Part shown: positions 24,347-32,619 of the stretch, piece by piece
Layout of the letters: every line of letters starts with the position of its first letter
Position numbering within the stretch: position 1 is the stretch's first letter
Assembly (NCBI GenBank): GCA_021821465.1
Contig: JAKACM010000021.1
Location: 1-56,026 of the forward strand
DNA from: Bacillota bacterium
GTDB taxonomy: Bacteria > Bacillota > Sulfobacillia > Sulfobacillales > Sulfobacillaceae
Direction of reading: 5' to 3'
DNA length: 56,026 bases
Program-made: the position numbers and the translations under genes
Notes under the pieces: model-generated
Databases searched by the model: none
What the model was told of the DNA's origin: nothing
What the model saw: the letters and a program-made list of their open reading frames with translations, nothing else

Positions 24347-26018
24347 CAGGGCTTCGGCATAGTTCCGCTAACCCGCACGGTTGAGCGAATCGGATAAGGG
24401 GTGGACAAATTCTCCCCGATGGGATATCATGGCGGCATGAAGACATTATCGACTGTTGCATCCTTTTCGCTGTCCGCAGTCAGGGTACGCTTGGTCACGC
24501 GCGACGAAGTGACGCGGTGGCAGACCCTCATGGCTCGCTACCATTATTTAGGATTTCCCGGGTTTGTGGGGGAACGGCTGTACCAGGTGGCGGAATGGCA
24601 TGGGCAGTGGCTAGCCCTGATTGGCTGGACCGCTGCAGCCTACCGTTGCCGGGCCCGAGAAGTCTGGATTGGCTGGACTCCGGAACAACGCCGCCGGCTG
24701 CACCAGTTTGTTGGCCATCGGGGAATGGGCAGCGGTCCTCACGCAAGACCAACTTGCGACCGTGCAGGCTGCCCGCTTTAAGGGGCGTTAGATTCCTCCG
24801 AGTGAATCGGCCATACGGCGTGCTCTCCAACGCAGTGATGCCGCAGCGCTGGATCGCATTTTGACGCACTGGATGGCGGAGTATGGCTCGCCTCAAGCCA
24901 TCGCCTGCGATGGCAAAACTCTCCGGGGTTCCGGCAGCGAGACCACTAAACCCCGGCATCTGGTGGCGGCGGTCGTCCATGGCAGCACACGGATTGTCGC
25001 CCAAACCGCTGTCGATCAAAAGTTGCACGAGATTCCCGCGATGTATCCTCTTTTGGAACCCCTTGAGCTCACCGGCACCTTGGTGACGGCCGATGCCCTG
25101 CACACGCAAACAGACCGGGCGACGTATCGGGTTGAGGACAAACAGGCGGACTACCTGTTCATCGCCCAAGGCAATCAACCCACGCTGGAAGCCGACATTC
25201 GGGCTCTCCAGCCCGAGGATTTTTCTCCCTCCGGCGGAAACCTGGGACAAAGGCCATGGACGCATTGCGCATCGTGTTTTGCACATCCGCACCACCTTGA
25301 ATGCTTATCTGGCCTTTCCGCATGTTCAGCAGGTGTTTCGATGAGAACGCACCACCACGGTGGTCAAAACCGGGGAAATCCGACACGAGATCGTCGTCGG
25401 TGTCACCAGTTGTGACGCGAATCGGGCTACGCCCGCTGATCTCTTAGCCGCCGTCCGCCAGCATTGGACCATCGAAAATCAGGTGCACGGGACACGGGAT
25501 GTGACCGGGAAGGAAGATGCCTCTCACGTACGGACCGGATCAGCCCCCCAGATGCTCGCCAGTTTTCGGAACATACATCCCCAGATAAGTCAGGTTGGAT
25601 CTCGTCGGAGGAAGACAAGGCGATCCTCTGATGTCTGGAGCGTCAGTGTGTGCTGCCAAAACATGCATTGCGGTGTGGATTTTGGGGTGTTATCCCTGTC
25701 ACCTGACTTAACCGCCCATGTATGTTTCGGAATATGGTGCTGAGCTGGTTAGACCTGAAGAAGAAAAAAGGCATCGCCTCTCCACTCCGGATTCTGGGGT
25801 GGGATCGGGATGCGGCCCTGGCTGTCGTGACAGAAGCCGTCTAATCCACTTGAATCGATGGTCTCAGTGGGATCCGGTCGCCAGCGACCGGGTGGTTTGA
25901 CCTGTCTACCTGTCGAAAACGTCATCGCTTACCGTACCCACCATTCTGGGTTGGCCTCGCACCGATTTTCATCATGATATTGTCATAATTGTCGCAATCT
26001 AACTTTGCCGAGGACCTG
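24347..26018 (+). mobile_element. ISAs1-family element inserted in IS630
   Basis: The termini CAGGGCTTCGGCATAGTT (24347-24364) and, on the other strand, CAGGTCCTCGGCAAAGTT (26018-26001) agree at 14 of 18 positions and begin CAGG. The 10-base sequence AGGCGTCTAC occurs directly on both sides (24337-24346 and 26019-26028) as a target duplication. The intact IS630 copy 1 shows the uninterrupted site. The element is 1672 bases long and carries a decayed transposase on the plus strand. Confidence 0.8.
24437..25743 (+). pseudogene. ISAs1-family transposase, frameshifted
   Basis: Three plus-strand frames together give an ISAs1-type transposase. An N-terminal segment resembles DUF4338-like domains (MARYHYLGFPGFVGERLYQV). 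The catalytic core has AIACDGKTLRGSGSETTKPR, HLVAAVVHGSTRIVAQTAVD and LVTADALHTQTDRATYRVED, followed by YLFIAQGNQPTLEADI. The C-terminal block is LLAAVRQHWTIENQVHGTRD with VTGKEDASHVRTGSAPQ. Frame changes occur near 24740, 25240 and 25350 and the end is abnormal, so it is inactive. The DUF4338-like front end on an ISAs1 transposase is less common. Confidence 0.75.
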
Positions 26019-26028
26019 AGGCGTCTAC

Positions 26029-26536
26029 GAAGGCTTGTTGCTGGATGGGATCGGCTTTGTCTCAGACATACGGGGGACGAGTCCTGCGAAAACCATGGCG
26101 GTGAAGCCATTGGGTGCATCCCGCTCGACTCATGGGAATGCCGTAGCGATCGTGCAAAAATGCTTGAAACCCAGGTGTCCCCATTCGCCGATTCCCCGTA
26201 GCCTGCTGTCTGGAGCGATTCCTGAAGCCGGGGGCAAAGTTGTTCGACGATCTCGGGAGGAATTTTGGGGGGCTTGCCGGGGCTTTTGCCAGGAATTAAG
26301 GCGCCCGGTCCTCCTTGATTTCCACTGGCCACATCACTCCTCACCGTTTCTCCCGTGATCCCCAGAATATCGGACACCGCCGTGGCGGGATATCCTTCCC
26401 AGACTAACCGAACGGCCAGGAGGCGAACGCGCATGCGCCCAGACTCCGTCTGCTTTTCGAGCTTCCGCACACTGTGCAGAAAAAATCCATGAGTCGTAAT
26501 GATCGTGACCACGTCAGTTCCTTCCCTACCGTACAA
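26029..26536 (-). pseudogene. IS630 transposase N-terminal half (copy 2)
   Basis: The helix-turn-helix part of the IS630 transposase. It includes VRKLEKQTESGRMRVRLLAV, RLVWEGYPATAVSDILGITG and ETVRSDV, then ALIPGKSPGKPPKIPPEIVE. The normal follow-on is out of frame beyond about 26200. It is separated from the catalytic half by the ISAs1 insertion. Confidence 0.75.
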
Positions 26537-26788
26537 TTCGGTAGAGAGGGTGAAAAATTCTTTGAGTGAGAGAAATTATGGAAAACTTAAGTACGATTAA
26601 TATAGTTGTCACTTTTCCGCTATCCCTTTTCTATTTGCTTTCAGTGCTCATAATACCATGGCGGGCCATTTTCCCTTGCCGACCTTTGAGGCTAGTGCGA
26701 AGTTAACAGCCTCGGTTTTTGTGTACTTGCGTATAATGGAAGCCGTGGAAATTGACGGGGACGAATAGGCAGAGGATGGGAGAAGAAA

Positions 26789-28282
26789 ATGGCCCTGGTT
26801 GACATTTTGGTATCGTTGTCCGTGCTTTTGAATTTGGTGATGTTGATTTTGTGGCTGACCGGAAATCTTGCCAAAAATGTGCAAGATTTCATTGCACATC
26901 AAATGACCACATTGGAAAAAGACCAAGAACGCGTGGAAAAGGCTGTACGCGAGGAAATGGCTTTAGCCCGTGAGGGGAACCAGGAATCCTTTAAACGGCT
27001 ACGGGAAGAAATGACGTCAATGGTTCAGATGATGGGCGATAAGGTGGTTAATGAGCAAAGACATAACTGGCAATCTTTTCAAACCACAGGAGAGCAATTG
27101 CGAAATCAGCTGCATACGACCTTAGAGCATATGGCAGGCCTGGAAAAGGATCGTTTCGAAACCTTTAACCGTGAGAGTTGGGAGACAATCAACCGGCAGG
27201 ATAAATATCTTCGCGCGCAATTGGGCGAGATGGCTATTCAACAAAAAAACCAACTGGACTCTTTTATGAAACAGCTTGCGGAGCTAACGCAGATCAACGC
27301 TACGAAATTGGAGCAACTGCGCACGACTGTGGAAAGGCAACTCACATTACTGCAAAAGGACAATGCCGAGAAACTGGAACAGATGCGAAATACGGTGGAC
27401 GAAAAGCTTCATCAGACGTTGGAACAACGTCTGGGGGAATCCTTTAAACTCGTGAGCGAGCGTCTGGAACAAGTGCAAAAAGGACTCGGTGAAATGCAGA
27501 TCTTGGCGTCGGGTGTCGGGGATTTGAAAAAAGTCCTAACTAATGTCAAAACCCGGGGAACATTAGGTGAAATTCAACTGGAACATATTCTTGAACAAAT
27601 ATTGGCTACGGATCAATACGAGGCTAATTGTGTCGTCAAGAGCGACACTTCCGAACGTGTAGATTTTGCCATTCGTCTGCCGGGCAAAGACGATCTCCAT
27701 GAAAATGTGTTGCTGCCCATTGATGCCAAGTTTCCCTTGGAGGACTATCATCGCTTAACGGATGCTGAAGAGGCCGGGGACTTGGCTATGCTTCAGGAAG
27801 CATCAAAAACCTTGGAGAACCGAATCAAAAGCGAGGCACGGAGTATTCAACAAAAATACTTGAATCCGCCTTATACAACGGACTTTGCCTTGATGTTCTT
27901 GCCGTTGGAAGGCCTCTTTGCAGAAGTTTTGCGAAGACGGGGGTTATGGGAGCTTTTGCAACGAGAGTATCATATTATTGTTACAGGGCCCACTACTGTG
28001 ACAGCGCTTTTGAATAGCCTGCAAATGGGATTTCGCACCTTGGCCATTCAAAAGCGGTCAAGCGAAGTATGGAAATTACTGGGGGCCGTGAAAACCGAGT
28101 TCGGGAAATTCGGTGAAGTGTTGGAGAAAACGCAAAAGAAATTGCAAGAAGCCAGTCACAGTATCGATTCGGCCGCGGTCCGCTCTCGCGCCATCGAACG
28201 GAAATTGCGGAGTGTAGAATCCGTGTCGGTGGCAGAAAGCGAAAGATGGTTAAATGAGGCGAATGACGAGGAGAAAAAATAA
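26789..28282 (+). CDS. rmuC: DNA recombination protein RmuC homologue
   Basis: A 497-aa protein with an N-terminal membrane helix (residues 5-27, VDILVSLSVLLNLVMLILWL). A long coiled coil to about residue 235 follows, and then the RmuC domain. Domain motifs are GVGDLKKVLTNVKTRGTLGE, LPIDAKFPLEDYHRL, FALMFLPLEGLFAEVLRR and HIIVTGPTTVTALLNSLQMG, all typical of the family. RmuC limits inversions at short inverted repeats and has a PD-(D/E)XK-like nuclease fold. The start is the ATG at 26789, which follows GAGGATGGGAG. A TATAAT at 26732-26737 may be its -10 box, although no good -35 is spaced correctly. It lies just right of the IS630 end and no operon partner follows. Confidence 0.92.
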   Translation: MALVDILVSLSVLLNLVMLILWLTGNLAKNVQDFIAHQMTTLEKDQERVEKAVREEMALAREGNQESFKRLREEMTSMVQMMGDKVVNEQRHNWQSFQTTGEQLRNQLHTTLEHMAGLEKDRFETFNRESWETINRQDKYLRAQLGEMAIQQKNQLDSFMKQLAELTQINATKLEQLRTTVERQLTLLQKDNAEKLEQMRNTVDEKLHQTLEQRLGESFKLVSERLEQVQKGLGEMQILASGVGDLKKVLTNVKTRGTLGEIQLEHILEQILATDQYEANCVVKSDTSERVDFAIRLPGKDDLHENVLLPIDAKFPLEDYHRLTDAEEAGDLAMLQEASKTLENRIKSEARSIQQKYLNPPYTTDFALMFLPLEGLFAEVLRRRGLWELLQREYHIIVTGPTTVTALLNSLQMGFRTLAIQKRSSEVWKLLGAVKTEFGKFGEVLEKTQKKLQEASHSIDSAAVRSRAIERKLRSVESVSVAESERWLNEANDEEKK

Positions 28283-28299
28283 CGACAGGCGAGACTAAA

Positions 28300-28760
28300 C
28301 ACCTGTGATCTTAAGTTGCTTTGGGTTCCTCTCCCCTCGGGGAGAGGATTCTTACCATGAGATCACTTTCGTGCCCACAACATCTTCGCTGAAAGTCCCC
28401 TAGCCCCTCGCTGGTAATCGAACCTGCGGTTACTGCGATAGTTCACCAATGGCACCAATCGCTCTGCTGCTTACATCTAATCCCAAACTTCGCAGGCCGG
28501 AGCATAATTCCAAACGGCTTTCGCCTAACGGCGATAGGTTCTCTGGGAATCATGCCAAATGGCCTTGGACATGGGATTAGGTCTTCGGGAGTCTTTTCGG
28601 ATCAGCATATGGGATTGGTGGTCGTGGCATTGTCTTCTTCATTGGTACCACCGGACCGAACACGCCTGAGCGGTCAATCACAATTCTTTCCTTCGGTGCC
28701 ATCCCCAATCACCCCGGTGCTGTTCGTTCCGTATTCGCTATAGGTAGCCGCATCAGATTA
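28300..28760 (-). mobile_element. Probable IS200/IS605-type (tnpB) right-end relic
   Basis: The minus strand ends with TAAGAATCC followed by a perfect 9-bp hairpin, CCTCTCCCC/GGGGAGAGG (28328-28347, loop 2). This is the arrangement of IS605-family right ends. Upstream lies GC-rich, structured sequence with fragments such as LRSLGLDVSSRAIGAIGELS that read like eroded TnpB tail coding. No intact tnpB or tnpA is present. The structured 150 bases next to the end are where an omega RNA would lie. Assignment is by pattern only. Confidence 0.4.
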
Positions 28761-28934
28761 GAGTGCTAAACTGCGGGAGGGCCATGCTCCCGCCGATTTA
28801 CTTCCCATAAGTCCGATTGTGCTCACCAAGGTCCGGCCCAAGCGTGACCCTATTTTCTCCGAAGAATTATGGCTATGGTCATGGTAACGTTCAGTGCCAT
28901 ACTCTTTCCTCTGGTGCGTTAGAATGTCAAGCGG
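28761..28934. other. Intergenic, no gene seen
   Basis: Continuation of the IS605-like relic or its flank. No open frame with SD is visible. The next gene on the minus strand ends at 28935. Confidence 0.3.
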
Positions 28935-29621
28935 TTAAAAGGCCATCCAAGCGGCCAGACCCAATAGGATGAGCACGATGGCCGTCACGTTGTCGGCATG
29001 ATGTTCCAGCCAAGTCCATCGCACCTGGTAGCCACCCCACACAGCTCCCATCGTTAAGACGACTATGGCTGTGATGCTCACTACAGCATAGAGAGCAAGG
29101 ACTTCAATAACTACTGCGGTTCCGAGGGCTGCGGATGCTAAAAAAATGGGTAAAATCGCTGGATCCGGTGACGCCGCGATACCTACTGGAATGAGCCACG
29201 CGATTTTCGTGCTATTGTGGTTCGAATGGCCATGATTATGTATCGTGTGATCGGGGTCCTCGTGCGAATGGGAATGGGGATGACTGTGGGAATGCGGATG
29301 ATTTCTGGAACGACGGCTCCAAAGAAACATGCCGAGACCGGTGGCCATTAACACTATTCCGATAAGGGGTCCTTCCCACCGTATAAATCCGGTTAAACCG
29401 AAGCCTAACCCGATCGCAAAAACTCCTAACGCTAACGAGCCCAGAACGTGGCCGATGCCGGTCCATAATGCCACACGTGCGCTGCGAGAGTGAGGCCACC
29501 GATCAGCCCGTGCCACTGCAGCAATAGGCATCCAGTGATCCGGAAGAATCGCATGGATGATGGCCACACTGGCAGATGCGAAAAGCAAGACCACTGTTGA
29601 TGTTCCCAAGAATGTTCCCAC
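28935..29621 (-). CDS. NicO/NiCoT-type nickel/cobalt transporter (probable exporter)
   Basis: A 228-aa protein with about six membrane helices. Helix 1 contains HAILPDHWMPIAAVARA, the HX4DH signature that binds Ni/Co in NiCoT and RcnA/NicO transporters. The cytoplasmic loop around residues 107-138 is extremely His-rich (HSHSHPHSHSHEDPDH, then HNHGHSNHN), as in RcnA-type exporters. The second half has PVGIAASPDPAILPIFLASA, also typical. The gene follows the CsoR/InrS-like regulator by 10 bases on the same strand and surely shares its transcript. The start is a GTG with a poor SD, fitting translational coupling. I infer efflux of nickel or cobalt from the regulator and the His loop; import is less likely. 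Confidence 0.8.
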   Translation of the reverse strand: MGTFLGTSTVVLLFASASVAIIHAILPDHWMPIAAVARADRWPHSRSARVALWTGIGHVLGSLALGVFAIGLGFGLTGFIRWEGPLIGIVLMATGLGMFLWSRRSRNHPHSHSHPHSHSHEDPDHTIHNHGHSNHNSTKIAWLIPVGIAASPDPAILPIFLASAALGTAVVIEVLALYAVVSITAIVVLTMGAVWGGYQVRWTWLEHHADNVTAIVLILLGLAAWMAF

Positions 29622-29631
29622 CTATTTCTGG

Positions 29632-29904
29632 TTATGGAATAAAATATTGTGAAAATGCCGCCTTAATTTCCGCAATCTTAGCATCCGCCTGCCCTGTCTC
29701 AACGGCATCTAGAATGCAACTATCCATATGATCTTCAAAAACGAGACGAGCAACGCTGTCTAATGCTGAGCGGATGGCCGCGAGTTGCACCAAAATTTCG
29801 GGGCAGTCGCGATCCGCTTCCAACATGTCTCGCACGGCCCGCAAATGCCCTTCTAGACGGGCCATGCGATTCAATATCGGTTTTCGGTGATGTGGGCGTG
29901 TCAT
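29632..29904 (-). CDS. CsoR/RcnR-family metal sensor, InrS-like
   Basis: A 90-aa DUF156 (PF02583) all-helical repressor. From the ATG at 29904 (SD AGGGGGGAT), the W-X-Y-Z ligand pattern is C34 (DRDCPEIL), H59 and C63 (EDHMDSC). This Cys-His-Cys set is classic for Cu(I) CsoR. However, the nickel sensor InrS has the same set plus an N-terminal His, and here H5, H6 and H20 are present. Because the next gene is a Ni/Co-type exporter, a nickel-sensing InrS-like repressor is more likely than a copper sensor. The longer frame to 30012 is not real. Its own start lies against a perfect operator-like palindrome. Confidence 0.85.
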   Translation of the reverse strand: MTRPHHRKPILNRMARLEGHLRAVRDMLEADRDCPEILVQLAAIRSALDSVARLVFEDHMDSCILDAVETGQADAKIAEIKAAFSQYFIP

Positions 29905-29906
29905 TG

Positions 29907-29927
29907 GTATCCCCCCTGGGGGGATAC
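29907..29927. promoter_or_regulatory. Perfect CsoR/RcnR-type operator
   Basis: GTATCCCCCC and GGGGGGATAC face each other around a central T, a perfect 21-bp inverted repeat. G/C tracts flanked by TA are the known operator form of CsoR, RcnR and InrS repressors. The site overlaps the SD region of the metal sensor gene, so autorepression is expected. Confidence 0.8.
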
Positions 29928-30054
29928 TATCGCAAAGTGCTAATAGTATCAAATGCGTCCTAAAGTCGGCTTCAAAGCAGCAGGAAAATAACGTGCTCGC
30001 CGTGAGGTACAATCCATGCTAGCAGAACTGTCGCAGTTAGCGACCAAGAAAAGT

Positions 30055-30078
30055 GAAAACCCCTTAAGTAGCAAGGGG
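30055..30078 (-). terminator. Probable intrinsic terminator downstream of uppP-like gene
   Basis: On the minus strand CCCCTT (30078-30073) and AAGGGG (30065-30060) form a stem with a 7-base loop, followed by UUUU. It lies about 140 bases after the stop of the leftward undecaprenyl-diphosphatase-like gene. The stem is short but well placed. Confidence 0.45.
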
Positions 30079-30220
30079 GTGACCGACGAACGGCCAAATG
30101 ATCCAGGAGTTGTTGACATCAATTGAGGTGCCATCTGCGTCCGAGGCGAGTACACCCCAAGGGCTTTTTGAATGGCGGTGGGTTCTTTCCCTCTTTATTC
30201 GGCGAATCGGACGTTAGATT

Positions 30221-31039
30221 TTAACCAATCAAAATGATGCCGATGACCCCCACGGCTACGGAAATGGCGGCCAATTGTGCCAAGTTGTGAATCCGGAAAT
30301 AACGCAAAAGAAATCTGGCCGACAACCAGGCGGTAATTCCAGCCAAAATCCCGCCGATTAACGACGGCATTAAGAGTCCGTGAAGTCCCCCATGTAATTT
30401 GGGCAATTCCAGAATACTGGCGGCCAGAATGATGGGTGTAGCCAAGAGAAAGCTGAAATGGGCCGATTCTTCAAATGATAGACCTTGGCCCACCCCACCG
30501 GTTATCGTAGCGCCCGATCGAGAAAGTCCGGGAATGAGCGCCAGTATCTGGAATAATCCGATTTTTATGGCAGCACCTACACCGAGATGATCTAAAGAGA
30601 CCCGATGTTGTCTCTGTGCCTGATACCATTTGTCCCCCATGAACATGATTAAGCCGTTGACAACAAGAAAAAGGGCCGCCAACAGCGGCTGTGCAAACAA
30701 GGGTGCCAGAAAATGTTTAAAGACGAGACCCACCAGTCCGGTCGGAATCGTTCCCCAGATCAATAACCATGCCAGCTTTCCATCGGCAGTGTGCTGACCT
30801 TTCAACCATAGAAACCAGCCTCGTACTATCCGTATCCACTCGTGACGGAAGAGTAGCAACAAGGCAATGGCCGTACCGGCATGCAGCGCAACGAGGAAAG
30901 GTAAATAGCGAGCACCTTGGGTGGGAACATGAAGGTTCACGACATGCGGAAGAATGACTAATAATCCCAAGGAAGAAAAGGGGAACAATTCTGCGAATCC
31001 CTGAATAATCCCTAAAACGACTGCGCTTAAGAGCGGCAC
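30221..31039 (-). CDS. uppP: Undecaprenyl-diphosphatase (UppP/BacA) paralogue
   Basis: A 272-aa membrane protein of the BacA/UppP family, which recycles undecaprenyl diphosphate for cell-wall synthesis. The second signature, ALIPGLSRSGATITGG, is canonical. The first reads GIIQGFAELFPFSSLGLLVI, where the usual form is (E/Q)GxTEFLPxSSxGHL. The Glu is kept, but the conserved His of GHL is replaced by Leu. Loss of a proposed catalytic His suggests altered activity or a transporter-like paralogue. The GTG start at 31039 follows GAAGGAG. It stands alone and is followed by a probable terminator. Confidence 0.85.
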   Translation of the reverse strand: MPLLSAVVLGIIQGFAELFPFSSLGLLVILPHVVNLHVPTQGARYLPFLVALHAGTAIALLLLFRHEWIRIVRGWFLWLKGQHTADGKLAWLLIWGTIPTGLVGLVFKHFLAPLFAQPLLAALFLVVNGLIMFMGDKWYQAQRQHRVSLDHLGVGAAIKIGLFQILALIPGLSRSGATITGGVGQGLSFEESAHFSFLLATPIILAASILELPKLHGGLHGLLMPSLIGGILAGITAWLSARFLLRYFRIHNLAQLAAISVAVGVIGIILIG

Positions 31040-31626
31040 TTCAATGACTCCTTCAATTTATTCTTGTCTGTTCGTAAAGACAAATCATCGGGTGAGGCAC
31101 TTTTACTTACACTATTCGTAGACTGTCTTCCAATTTCGTGCGTTCTCCTTGGAAATACCCCCTTTTTCTCAGGGAGAAAGCTTTATCCGGATGCACCTAG
31201 GCTTGTCGGAGGGGCTGCGATATAACGTCTTGCAACCACGGCTTATGAAAATGGTGAGATTGCGTGAGTCCTTGATTGGCATTTGACAGCTTTGGGTCGC
31301 CGAAACAAGACCTCATTGCAGGCATATCATACGCCTCCGAGGTTGCGACTTTTGGAACACAACTTGTCCATTGAACAATAACATGCTTATACTATGCCAC
31401 ATTGTTTAATAAATAACACCCTTTGGGCTCCCATTCTCAAGTGGGCGGATACTTCCAAATCTCAAATCGACTCGGCTATTAGACATCTTAGCGCGAGTGA
31501 TTGTGAGATCCTCTTGAGGGAAATTTCTCTTTCTCTCGCCAATTTGCTTTAGAACTATGCTAAGCTCACTATAACTAAGCCATTCACCGATGCTTATCCT
31601 TTTGTCGGCAACAGGAGGAAAAAATT
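31040..31626. other. Intergenic region with possible promoter
   Basis: Nearly 590 bases without a gene on either strand. TTGTCC (31364-31369) and TATACT (31388-31393) with an 18-base spacer could be a promoter for the rightward genes, though it lies about 230 bases upstream. Nothing else is recognised. Confidence 0.35.
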
Positions 31627-31995
31627 TTGGGTGCCAAAAACACTGTGAGCAATGTGAACAAAAATGATATTTTGGCTATCATTCAAGCTAATCGGCAACT
31701 CGGAGAAGATTACGACAAACAATCTGCGGATCAGATATATGAATTGATTGAAGAACGTCACAAACCTCCGGAGATCACTCCGGAGGACGTTATTCGGATT
31801 CTGGGCCAACTTCCTGCATCCGAGCGTAGAAGGTTCCTGCGTCCTTTTCTTAGGCATAAACATTCGTCTGTTTCATCCGTCATGGCCCTGTCGATTCCTT
31901 TGATGGCAGTCGCCGGTGGTTTCGCTGGCATTCGCGGAGTGGTCGCGGTTCTCGTGTTCGCTGCGGTAGCGATCGTGCTTGGTATGGTGCGTTAA
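31627..31995 (+). CDS. Hypothetical 122-aa membrane protein
   Basis: I do not recognise the family. AGGAGG at 31612-31617 precedes a TTG start at 31627 by 9 bases. Residues 1-80 are charged and helical (DDYDKQSADQIYELIEERHK-like, with PEITPEDVIRILGQLP). Residues 85-121 form one or two hydrophobic helices (VMALSIPLMAVAGGFAGIRG, then VVAVLVFAAVAIVLGMVR). The topology suggests a cytoplasmic domain anchored at its C-terminus. The stop at 31995 lies just before the GNAT gene, so they are probably co-transcribed. Function unknown. Confidence 0.65.
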   Translation: MGAKNTVSNVNKNDILAIIQANRQLGEDYDKQSADQIYELIEERHKPPEITPEDVIRILGQLPASERRRFLRPFLRHKHSSVSSVMALSIPLMAVAGGFAGIRGVVAVLVFAAVAIVLGMVR

Positions 31996-32038
31996 CTTGG
32001 CATTTTTACCAAGAAACCCAGAAAATCTTGGCAGGAAG

Positions 32039-32611
32039 ATGGATGTGGATGGTGTTTGGTTGTTTGGCCAAGATCAATACTTCTTGCGTACACTGAGTGT
32101 TCGCGATGCCGCGTTGCGTCTGGATTTTTTTCTGAGAAACCGAGATGTTCTTGAGCCTTTTATGCCGCTCATTCCTTCTTCTGAGTATACTTTAATCCGA
32201 CAACGCCTGATTTTACAGCGGGGAACTAGGGATATGAACGAGGATCGCCGGTATTTGTTTGGCATATTTTCTGCGCAGATGCCTCACCGAGGTCCTCTGT
32301 TGGGATATGTCAATCTGAATAATGTCATTCGTGGCGCTTTTCAAAGCTGTGATATTGGTTACGCGATGGACCGTGAGTCGACCGGGCAGGGAATTATGAC
32401 TCAAGCTGTCCAAAAGGTCTCCCGACTCGCATTTTCCTCTTTGCATTTGCACCGCATTCAAGCGGCTGTCATTTTGTCTAACCAGGCGTCTATACGGGTT
32501 GCCGAAAAATCGGGTTTTCAAAGAATCGGCCTGTCTCGCCACTACTTAAAGATTCACGGGATCTATCAGGACCATGTGTTAATGGATAAAATTTCTACAC
32601 TGGAAGAATGA
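32039..32611 (+). CDS. GNAT N-acetyltransferase (RimJ/RimL-like)
   Basis: A GNAT_3-type acetyltransferase of about 190 aa. Motif A, the acetyl-CoA site, is GYAMDRESTGQGIMTQAVQK. RIQAAVILSNQASIRVAEKS followed by GFQRIGL is the family end motif in which Asn and Ser contact CoA. The family acetylates N-termini of ribosomal proteins or small amines. The frame is open from 31979, overlapping the previous gene. AGGA at 32033-32036 favours the GTG at 32045 or the ATG at 32039, so the true start is uncertain by a few codons. It appears to be the second gene of a two-gene unit. Confidence 0.82.
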   Translation: MDVDGVWLFGQDQYFLRTLSVRDAALRLDFFLRNRDVLEPFMPLIPSSEYTLIRQRLILQRGTRDMNEDRRYLFGIFSAQMPHRGPLLGYVNLNNVIRGAFQSCDIGYAMDRESTGQGIMTQAVQKVSRLAFSSLHLHRIQAAVILSNQASIRVAEKSGFQRIGLSRHYLKIHGIYQDHVLMDKISTLEE

Positions 32612-32619
32612 ACGGATGC

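Larger units (their letters stand above)
23835..26605 (-). mobile_element. IS630-family element copy 2, interrupted by an ISAs1-family element
   Basis: The left end CTATATTAATCGTGCTTAAG (from 23835) and the right end, whose reverse complement is CTATATTAATCGTACTTAAG (ending 26605), match at 24 of 25 positions over the full repeat, with TA flanking. The transposase C-terminal part lies at 23850-24310 and the N-terminal part at about 26029-26536, both on the minus strand. The ISAs1 insertion described separately separates them. Without the inserted 1672 bases and one 10-bp duplication, the element would be about 1.09 kb, normal for IS630. Confidence 0.85.

Noticed and set aside
26703..26737. 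TTAACA and TATAAT as the rmuC promoter
   Set aside because: The spacer is 23 bases, too long for a standard promoter; only the -10 box is plausible.
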